DNA of 22,344 bases from the NCBI GenBank assembly GCA_036244855.1, contig BQKZ01008308.1, forward strand, positions 3,561 through 25,904. The letters are read 5' to 3'. The notes beneath the pieces are model-generated. The model saw only the letters and a program-made list of their open reading frames with translations, was not told where the DNA came from and did not search any database. Source of the stretch: Temnopleurus reevesii. Taxonomy: Eukaryota > Echinodermata > Echinoidea > Temnopleuroida > Temnopleuridae. The position numbers and the translations under genes are program-made. Below, one piece after another: positions 1-10,500 of the stretch (position 1 is the stretch's first letter; the number at the start of each line of letters is the position of its first letter).

Positions 1-170
1 AAGTATATTCATTTGTAGAGTTTACTGTGTCTCTTATTGGTAACTTGTTCTTCTCATTTTGTTTGATGTTTGTTTGTTGTTTTTGTGTTCTTTGTATTTT
101 TTTTTATGATATGGACCTCTGCTGATGCAGCTGTGTCTGGAATAAAGTCTTGAATTGAATTGAATTGAAT
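1..170 (+). mobile_element. 3' end of a non-LTR retrotransposon (LINE-like), fragment
   Basis: The stretch ends with an AATAAAG signal at 141-147 followed by four TTGAA units at 150-169, the form of a CR1/L2- or RTE-type 3' terminus with a short tandem tail. A T/G-rich untranslated-like stretch precedes it. No coding remnant is visible because the element runs off the left edge. The family assignment is tentative. Confidence 0.5.
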
Positions 171-215
171 ATCTATCGATCTATCTATCGATCTATCTAT
201 CTCTATTTCTCAATA
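171..215. repeat. ATCT/CGAT tetranucleotide microsatellite
   Basis: Units of ATCT, some changed to ATCG, directly follow the TTGAA tail of the LINE-like fragment, so the array may have grown from that tail. Confidence 0.85.
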
Positions 216-734
216 TCTCTCTTCCCCCCTCACAAATCCCTTCATCCACATTCATTCTCTTTCTTTGTTTAAATGCCCCCCTCATCTTTTTCTGACATAT
301 CTTGACAAACCATCCATTCTCAATGTGAAATAATAATGATGCACTAGAATTTATATGTGAAAATTATTTCAATTGCAGTGAAAACCAATAATTGATGTAT
401 GAGCAGTACAGATTTTGTGAACTTTTAGCCTTACATTATTGACAAATAATCACATGTAGTTTCCAATATTGTTTATACAAAATTGATATTTATTCACAAT
501 TTCTTGAACATAATAAGATCAACATACAATATATACATATATCTATATTTTGAATGTACAGCAACAATATTTTTAAAAAGTCAAGAAGAATATGGTCAAA
601 CCTTTCATTCAATGTGGAACTACATGGATATTTTGTTTTCAAAATGAGGGTGGGATGGAAACTTGCGTTTTAAATGTTCATCATTATCCTAGTATATTAA
701 TTTTAGCTAGTGTTACAGTGGTGACGTTGTGGAA

Positions 735-1018
735 AGATATCTGTTAGAAATTCACCCACATTGTGCTGCATTCTATCCAGGTTTGATTGGATACCCAATA
801 CAAGATCTGGCTTTCAATATTCCAAGGGTTTGTTCTAAAAAAAGGTGAATGTAGCTTTGACTTCTGTGGACCAAAGAAGCGGGACAGCCTATCAAGCTAT
901 AGACATATTTGTTTACACGGTAACTTTTGACTTTGAACTTAGGAGACGCTAAAATAATGTGAAGCGCAGAGAGCAGTTCGCCTGATTACGCGCTATATAA
1001 ATGCCAGTTTATTATTAC
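735..1018 (+). mobile_element. Degenerate tRNA-derived SINE (body and tail)
   Basis: A segment at about 749-800 (AAATTCACCCACATTGTGCT and onward) matches the body of the fuller SINE at 17568-17862. The segment at about 960-1018 has the same tail, CGCTATATAAATGCC followed by TTATTATTA. The middle is diverged or interrupted. The promoter boxes are not convincing. Confidence 0.55.
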
Positions 1019-1080
1019 TTGAATTATCAATTGAAGCATCTTACTGGAATACTTCCCAAGGGAGTGAAGAATAACAATTG

Positions 1081-1312
1081 TAATGCACAACTTTTTATAT
1101 AGCACTTTATACAAAATGTTGCTAAGTGCTATGTGGTATAGCAAGGCTACCATGAGGTGCTCACTGCGTTCAAAGAACTTCTCTCCACCATTACCAATTC
1201 ACTTCACCTGGGTTGAATCAAGCAGAACGTGGAAAAAAATTATTATCATGGGTGAAAGGCAATATTATGGTTGAAAGGCGAGAGTCTGAACCACGACACC
1301 ACAACGCCTCTA
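1081..1312 (-). mobile_element. Degenerate SINE of the same family, reverse orientation
   Basis: On the minus strand it begins with a head containing GTGGTGTCGTGG (a box A-like stretch, about 1301-1290) and GACTCTCGCC, as in the 17568 copy. It goes on with TTCAACCCAGGTGAAGTGAA and ends with GTGCTATATAAAAAG at about 1108-1090. No clear box B is visible. It lies just downstream of the HAUS1 stop codon, so it may fall in or near the 3' UTR. Confidence 0.6.
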
Positions 1313-1524
1313 CAATGTCCAGAACTTTTATATATGTACGAATGCATCTAATAAACTAGGGAAGTATGAACAATGGTATTGCAAGGCAAAGTGGGAAAAC
1401 AGTTTAGAAGAACGGAAGTACTAGATCTGGTAAGGTATTGTTTGCAGCAGAAGTGCTTTGAAGAAAAGGTTGTAATAGGATGGTTATCCTGCTGGGGCAG
1501 CAGATTGTTCATCACAATGTCACA

Positions 1525-1575
1525 TCACATATGCATCATATCAATGTTCCTTGATAACTCTGCTTCCATGGCAAC
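1525..1575 (-). CDS. HAUS1: HAUS1 terminal coding exon
   Basis: This 51-nt exon sits about 2.1 kb downstream of exon 7, beyond the repeat-filled intron 7. It starts after a TTACAG acceptor and encodes VAMEAELSRNIDMMHM followed by TGA. Phase 0 matches the end of exon 7 (...EEAKRQL), and the ELS..IDMM pattern matches the end of vertebrate HAUS1. A chance match of phase, acceptor, stop and tail is unlikely. Confidence 0.88.
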   Translation of the reverse strand, partial: VAMEAELSRNIDMMHM

Positions 1576-4500
1576 CTGTAAGTAGGATGAAATAATATAA
1601 CAATGTATTTGATGTATCAATTCGTAGATAACAGAATATAATAATTTTCATATCCTACTTATAAGATTGTATCCATTGTGATTGGTCAAGGAGCAATCAT
1701 GTGATTAAAAATATTTTCACCACGAAATAAATGGATATTCATCTATCGATACCGCGATATCGGTCGTCGAAACATTAACAACAATGGCTGCCCCCATTGG
1801 AGAAATCAACGATGATGAACCAAGATTTAATCTTGTGGATGATGATGATTTGGAGGAATTCATTTCATCGACAGATTATAAGCAGGATATGAATTTGATT
1901 ATTATTTCGGTTTAGGATATAAATCAAATATACCAGGCACATTTTTCGAAGTACTATATGAAATTATGGATTCTTCGGTGACCGGCATAGTGCTATGCCA
2001 GTCACCTCACAATCCATAATTTCAACAAGAACTTCTCAGTGCATGGTATATTTGATTAGTATTCTCTGAAACTTAACTTGATCCATCCCCTGAAATGATA
2101 TGCATTTCCAGAACGTTTCAAAGTCATTAAAGGTATAGATTCGTAATGACCAGGATACAGAAATTGATGTTAAATGAGCTGATGTATTCGCAAGTTGCTT
2201 TACATGCCTAAATATATCTATGTATGATATTAGAAGTACATTTATACTTGTATTCTATGTATTTTATGTCGAACGGGTCAATACGCCATCGTTCCTGCGG
2301 TGTGCTAAGTGCTTTAGCGCGGGAGAGCGTCGGCCTGAAATTGGCGGTGCGATCGGTGGTATTGTCTGCGGTGTGTGGGTTCGCGTTCATTTTGTACGTA
2401 AAGCATGTTCTGTGAGGAAGTACGACCGCACCAGGTTATTTTATTTTGCGATAATTAAGCCATTTCTAGGTCGATTCCATTCAAACAAACTATGAACATG
2501 CTCTAATTTACTATTGAAAAAATGCATTATGGTAATAATTTTACTGCAGCTCGCAAACTAGTTAAATATCTGAAGCGCCCTCCTCCCAAAACTAGTCTTT
2601 CCCTTTAAGCTGTAAAGTTACTGACACTCATCTCATGATAAGAGGATCAAAACTTTCATTATCTTTCATTATATCAATTTCCTTCTTATAAAATCCATTT
2701 CCAATGTACTGCATTTTAACAAGGGAGGAAAAAATAACTTCAATGGAATGACCACAAATTCGATATCTAACTAAAGTGGATAATAATTATTCACCATTTA
2801 TACAAAGCAATATGTAAACTGTTTATAGACATTTATTCAATTTTTCATGAAACGGCCCACAAGGCAATCAAATAATATTACTGCTAAGCGATAAAGTAAC
2901 AAATTTTGCCTGTTATTTTTTCACATTAAACCGACCTTTAATCACACAGAAGAAGTGTGTTTTGGAAACAAATAATAAAAAAAAAATATTGCTGGATTTC
3001 TTTATGAAATTATGAAATAATAACACAATATGGACTAGCCTTGAGGGAGACACAACATTTATGGCCCTGAGTAGAGTCGTATTGCCCGAGTCTTCGACTC
3101 GGGCAATACGACTCTACTCAGGGCCATAAATGTTGTGTCTCACGAAAGAGAAAGTCCATATTGTTATTATTAACCAAATCAGACATCTAGAGCGAACAAA
3201 AAATCCATGAAATAAAAGGATAACTTTACCAGCATTTCTTGCTTGATGAAATTACTTTGAAGATTTTTCTACGCAATATATTCCTTTAGAATATTGGCTG
3301 CTTGTTTCGTTGCCTTCTTAATATTTTTAGCATTCATATCTTGCAAAATTCCATCGAAATCGTTGTCATCGAACGAAGCAAACTTAATTCTTCGAACTGG
3401 CCGCTTCCATGTTTGTTTACAATCTGATGTCCACAAAGCACGTCGCGAGCTCAATGCACAAAAACTGCGCTCACGAGATCGCGGTCCGCGTATTTCGCAT
3501 GTGAATTTATTGCCCGCTGTTTTTACACGCAAAATCCCATAGACATTTGACAGCGGGCAATAAAGTAATTTATTGACCGCTCTGTCTTTTACGGGGCAAT
3601 AAAGTGGAAAAATCACATGGCTCAGATGTCTGATACGGTTAATAATTTGATATATCTAAATGTAGAAATTGTCACATACCAATTGTCTTTTTGCCTCTTC
3701 TATCTTGACTCTTGCCAGTGATACATTAGGCGGGAGGTTCTGGTAGCTGTCTAGTTTAGCTTTCACAGGCTTTAGCTTCTCATCCAACGATGTTAAATCC
3801 TGCAAATAGAGAAAAGCCGGACAATTTGTGAGATGTCAACAGATTAAAGGGGAATTACACTCAGAGATTAAATTGCTCTAATTAAATGAAGAAATATAAG
3901 ATGAACAAACTGTGAAAATTTGAGCAAAATCGGATGACCCATTCAGAAGTTATGAATTTTCAAAGTTTTGATTTACATCCCTCATGGGCTCCGTAAATTG
4001 GCAAACGCACAGGCACAATATGGCTGCCAACATGGAGAACTCTCCATTCACTTTGTACACAAAATTTCACATTTTCATCTTTTTCCAGAAAAGTAGACAA
4101 AATTATGTTTCTTCGATTACATATATTATAGCCACCTCAATTCTGCAGGCATTCCAAAAAGAACAGGGTTGATTCCTCATTTGAAATATGATATTGATCC
4201 ATTTTCAATAAATTTATATACAAATTGAATGAGGAGTTCTCCATGTATGACATCACAGATTATGCTAATTAGCTATACGCATGCCATTTCAAGGATGCCC
4301 AGCACACTGTGGACATGATGACTTTGAAAATTCATAACTTTTGAACGGATTATCCAATTTTGCTCAAATTTTCACAGTTTGTTCATCTGATTTTTCCTCA
4401 TTTACTGACAGTACATTATTGTCTGGGTGTAGTTCCCCTTTAACATGGAGCATACTACACGTAATAAAAGCTTGTGTAGACATTTTTTGTTTGCAGCTGG

Positions 4501-7500
4501 AGGTTATCTAATGATCAAATAAATTTCATTTGTGTACCTGGCTACTAGAGTTAACTGATTGAGCACTGAGTTGCAAGCCCCTGTGTGCTGATTTGTTCAA
4601 ATCAGAACTGGTCATTCGATTGAGTCAGTTTGCATCTTACGCGCTCCAGCGTATGTGCATTAATGTGAACCATGCATCTGAGGAGTTAATAAAACCTGAC
4701 CCTAAGAGATGTTGCATCAGAGTTGCCATATTGCAAATCGAAAGATGTCAACTGCTTGGATCACTGTCTTGGGTTTCACATACAATTATCATTTTGATTG
4801 GCTGATAGGCCATTTAATCGAAAAGATTGGCCAGTTAACCCCACAAATCTAATACCAAGTGGCAATAAGAAAGAGAGAATAAGGAAGTGCAAAGTTAGCA
4901 CAGAATCTTTTTGCCAGCTTAATCAAGCACAAAAAATGATTATTGTCAAGCATCTGAAAGATTAAAGATCAAATCTTCAAGTGGGTAATTTATTTTTAGT
5001 CTTGAAGGACTGAAGTAAGTATTACCTGAGATAACGATACAAGGCTCTGATGGAATATGGAGGGGTCCAGTCCACTTTCATGAAGCTTAGTCTGCAAGGG
5101 AATCAAAGGGATATATGTTACATAATGTCATTGAAAGAATGAAAAACATAGAATTTGTCATTTTAATTTTTATGTCATTAAGCCTGCAAACAAATAAAAT
5201 ACAGGGCTTCAACATAAATCTAAAACAGAATTCCATGATTTTCCATGACTGATTGTTGTTTTCCATGACTTCCTTCCTGACATGGTTTAAAAAATCATCC
5301 ACATTATGATGATGAACACCTGTCATAATATAGACGAATATGATAACAGAGTATGAGAGTTGCTGAACACAACAAACTGGAAGGTTGATATAGAAAAAGA
5401 GGTAAATCCGGTTTCATGACTTTTCCACCACTTTTCACAAATCCCTGACTTTTCATGACACAAATTTTTCTGTGATTTTCAATGGCTGTTGGAACCCTGA
5501 AAATTGTATGTGATACATAGTGTCACAAAAAGAATAAAAACATGGAACCTGTAATTTTGGGAACATTAATTCATCTGTGATATAATTTAAATACGAAATA
5601 AAACAAGCTGCATATAACAATGGTATTAATGACAAACACGATGGGACAAGTGTCCTATGAGTTAAACTGAATATCAGAGATCTTTTTTCGGCATCTTTAT
5701 GCCTTAAAGGTAAATGATACTGTCACATCATGGGGTGACGCTATTGAATAATTTTTGAGGAATTTGCATTCACATCTACAAAAATCTCAAGGAAGGAAAT
5801 TTATGAGTCCGATGCTTCGGATTTGTAATCTTCTCCGAGTCGTAGCCTCTAAGAAGCCGTTCTATAATTCACCCAACCACAACGCATACCGGTACTGCAA
5901 TATACGAGGACGCATTCTAAAAGCAAAACCGTGGTCTACTTGACGAGACTAGCCACTTGTTGCCGTTACGAAGTCACAGTCAGCTTGGCACGTATTACGA
6001 CTAAGGGAGATATCTGCTTGATAATAGCAAACCGAGGAACTTAGAAATGACCAAGATGCCTCTGAAAACCCCTAAGGCAATTGTTTGAGTGAGGTATGGA
6101 GGCCTTTACTAGACAAGTGGTAAAAGTGACAACATCAGCATTCTGTTGAATTTCGTGCAATAGTTCTGTTGTGATCCCAATGGGATGTACAAGAACTTAT
6201 CATTGAACCGTATCACAGCAACATACCCCTGAGAATGTGATAGTCAATTAAACCCGAAGCCATTTTTCTCTCATCCGAAGGCTTGTCTGAATAGCCCTTC
6301 CTCTATTAGAGTCAAACCATGTTAAGTTTTCTGGTTGACAAATAATGATGTGGATTTACTTGTTAAAACAATGATCTCAATATAATAATCCTACCTCTAA
6401 GTTCTCGAGTTGACTGTCATACTCCTTGGATTTACTCAGATAGAATCCTGCTTTACTAATCTTATCCTCCAGCTTAACACCTTCCTCTTTCGCCTGCTCC
6501 TCTAAACATACCATGGCTCTGGAATGAAAACAAGGAAAGAATAACATATCATCAAGATTAACATAGGTTTGATTGACATTACAGGATATTTCATGTACAG
6601 TCAGTGCTAAATTTCCAACTGAATTACTGAGTAAAAATTGTCTTTGTTGCCATGTTTTCTTTCATAAATAGACATTTGAACCAGCTGTTTCGCTATTCCC
6701 ACTTGAACTTCTGATTGACAAAGGTATTCCATAAAGGTTGGCATCTCTGCAGTAGAACAACAGCTGTAAAAAAAAATATTACAATTGTAAATGTAATGTA
6801 CACTGGAATATATTTGCAAGATAGTGTAATATAACACAAATTAATATCATTCTCAATATATGAAAATATACAGTGCATATCTAAACATTTTGCAGACATG
6901 TTATCACTGTAAAACTTAGACAATGGGAATAAGGAGGAATCATTTGACCGTATATTATTCTGAGTTTTCATGATAACAAGTCGCAAAATATCCTGGCTTG
7001 CACTGTACCACAGATTGGCTGGAGATTTGCACTCTAATGCAATACACAAACGCATAAGGATTTACACTGAATGTTTAAGGATTCAGCCTCAAGATGTATG
7101 TTTTATCATCAATAGATTAAAAAAGAATGAATCCTAGAGGATAATGTACACCTATAAGAAAGGTATCATATACCACTACTAATTGGACTGGATCAAGCTC
7201 TACAATGAATTCAGAAAAGTGTAAATTTCCTGATATTTTAGAACAGGTTATCGTCTTCTATTACACCGGGGCTGCCATTTTGTTCAGAACAGATATTTTG
7301 ACATGGTCTGTTGATACCATTTTCAATGGCAAGGAAAATTTTCATGAAACTTCAAAATGGTTAAATCTTTGATCAATGAAATAAATAAATAAATAATTAA
7401 GTTTTCAAATCATCTGTTTAAACTAAAGAAATTTGCTTTTAGTGGGCTTGCCTGGCATAACAGAATTTCCTTTATTCAGTAAGCCTTCAAATTGTAGTCT

Positions 7501-10500
7501 ATTGTTTGCATACAAGTGTTATACAGAGCGTTTGCTATTGATCTTTTATAAACACGAATGCATGACTTTAAAAGGCCACCCTGTACCGCAGATTTTTGTT
7601 CTGGTCTTCATCTGATTGTATAATGCTATAGAAAGTCATACATTGGTTGAAATAGCCAACCGATAATACAGATTCCTTTCTTTCATTTGTTTTGTTACAA
7701 GGAAACTTGAACTCTACTCCGCAAAAACGTCACGGCCATGCCAATGAAATACAAATCTAATGAACAAGATTTTATTTTCAAAATAAATCCAGACCAGTTT
7801 TAAGATACTGAAATATATGACCATATGTGAGGTATATTTTTATTCAAATTGTAAGCTTATATTTTGATCAAAGACGTTCTACTCGGGGATAACAAAATAC
7901 TTTCTCGTACCAAAAAAACAAAATGGTAGCCCCCAGGGTATTGCTAGCAGACAAAATCTTGGCTCAGAAAATGAATATTAATCTCCTAATGCTGTTTTTT
8001 CTTAGAATAAAATATTCCATTAAATCAATAAATATGTTTTGGGGGTTCAATCCCCTTTAAGGGTTACACCAACAGTTTCTGGGTTTACAGTTTCTTTACA
8101 CCTAAGGTACAGGTGTTTACACCAAACAAGAGAAAGTACTCACTTCTTCAACGATTCAGTTTTAATCATGGCATTCTTGGTCTTGTTGAAGAGCTTCTGA
8201 TTGGCAAGATTCTCTTTGTGACGTTTGTCTTCTAATGCTATCAACTCCCGTGTTAAATCTGCCATTGCTAAATAGTAACTGGAAATAAAATAGAATTATA
8301 ATTATCACCAATATCATTTCGCTTGGCAAATTCACACAGAATGGTAATAGAAATAAATTATTAGAGCATATTATGTATAGCTGTCTTGTTAGTGCAATAG
8401 TTTGTGCCAGGGAGAAAGAAAACAATCACTGTGACCAGAAATAGATCCTCTGTCCCAACAACAAAGATGGGTTAGTAATAATTCTAATTCATTTGAACAG
8501 CAAACATTGCAGAGCTACTATCAAATACAGTCAAACCTCGTTATAACGAGGTCTTTAGGATCAGAGACATTATCTCTTTATATCCAAACCTTCTTATATC
8601 AGGGTAAAAATACAATAAAATACAAAGAGATGGGACCAGGAAAACTACCTTGTTATAACAAGATCTCGTTATATCAGTGCTCTTTATAACGAGATTTCAC
8701 TGTAATTGGAAATAATCATTGCATAAAAAACATACTGAAATGATACTATATATTTTGTAAATATACTTCTAATAAACTGTCTAAATTTATGAAATAAAAA
8801 AGCCTTCAAAAATGATTGAAAAGACCAATCACATGTACGACTAACTTACTTGCTTGATGAGGCTACATGAAGTTGAAGAGTCTGTGCAACGTTAGCTAAC
8901 GTCCTTAGACTTACATTCCCTGATTGTGAGAGGCTGCTAGGGGACAAACCAACATTCCCAACCGTTGATGATAATCGCTGACCTGAAAACAAAAGGAAAT
9001 GTAAACAATGGACTTCAATTGGGTATTTTTGCTTCGAAAATCCATTTGAAGTGAACCGACAATTCACGCAAACGACAATACCCGATATTAAACGATATCT
9101 CACGATATCGTCGATATTAACATTTGAAATATTGATCTTAATCTCTTACATTTTGTTAGATAGCTTGTGCTGAATACTCAAAATATTGTCAATTATTTAT
9201 TCTTAAATTAGTTCTTTGCTAAGCTCAGCTTATAGATTGATTCATCTGGGAGGTGTTTCAAAAAGTTACAACATACTTTAAGAACGACCTTAACAACAAA
9301 GTTTTTAAAGAACAACTGGTAATAATTCTTGTGCTGAATACTAGTAATATTATCAATTATTTAGCAAATAAACAAATACCAGTCATTCATAAAGTCGTTT
9401 TCAAATTCTTTCCTAACTTGGTGAAACACTGCCCTGGATACGCTTCTGCAACAGTAAATTCTGATGACTGATAGGTATGAGGCAGTGTTGAGATGTCTCA
9501 ATCGATGAAATACATTGTACTGCATTCTGGGATACCCACCTTCCCCTTGATAGTGAGAAGCCTTCTCATTGTGATCATCAATCAAGATCTGTTTATCTCG
9601 ATCTCTCTCCTTACATCTCATCATCAGTTCATGTAAGATCGTCACTGTCTTCACGTTAATCTCATACTGTGGTATCGTGTCATCACCGAATAGTTCCTTC
9701 AACCAACATCTTACCTAGAGAGGGGAAATATAAAAGATAAAGCAACTAAGTTAATATGGCCTCTAAAAAGGGAAATAATTACCCCCGAGCCCCGACCTAC
9801 GTAACAGCATTTAATGTAATTCTTTATTGAATTTGTGAGCCGTGCAAATTTAATATCATCACAAAGGAATCAATAACTCATTCATCTGATTTGAGCACAG
9901 TGCACACTCTCCAATCCGTTTGGACAACATGCAGGTTGTTGAAGTGGCATGGGCAATACAATTAGTACGCCTGGCTGCTCCTCAGGTAACTTCGATAATG
10001 CTATCAAAATTGACCCATTGGCCTTCACGAGACTCATCCTCCTACCAAACCCTGACCTAACCCACCCCGACTCAGATACCCTCACAACGCTCTCCCTCAA
10101 CTTCATCCTCCAAATCTATACTGTACGAGCATCCACCACCCAAGACCGTACGTACGGCACCCGGCACAAGCACCATCAAGAACTAGTCTCCAAACAACAT
10201 TTACGCGCAGCAAAAACTGCGGAGGAAGAACAAGAACAAGAAGAAGAATGTAGGATTACACTAATTATCGTGGGTGGGAATTGATCCGGGTAGGTCTCTG
10301 ATTTATTGTAAGGTGAAAGTCGCATATTTTGTGGCACCAGTCTATGACCCTGATGACAGTAGTCAGTAAGTTAATATATTATATTAGAATCTAATATTTA
10401 CACCTCCAAAATTAGGCCTACTTGACACACAAATAATAATTAATTGACTCTTGAGCAACAGTGCAAACTGTGACTGATTTGGGTGATAGACTGATTTGAT

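Noticed and set aside
3142..3187. A possible HAUS1 last exon after an acceptor at 3187 (starts ATGTCTGATTTGG)
   Set aside because: The encoded tail does not match HAUS1; the exon at 1575-1525 matches in phase, length and sequence.
6607..7055. Overlapping minus-strand frames of 76 and 120 codons in HAUS1 intron 4
   Set aside because: Two different frames over the same AT-rich DNA, no conserved motif, no codon bias.
9949..10284. A 111-codon plus-strand frame in HAUS1 intron 1
   Set aside because: No recognisable family, low-complexity Glu/Gln end, an overlapping open frame on the other strand, and a position inside an intron.
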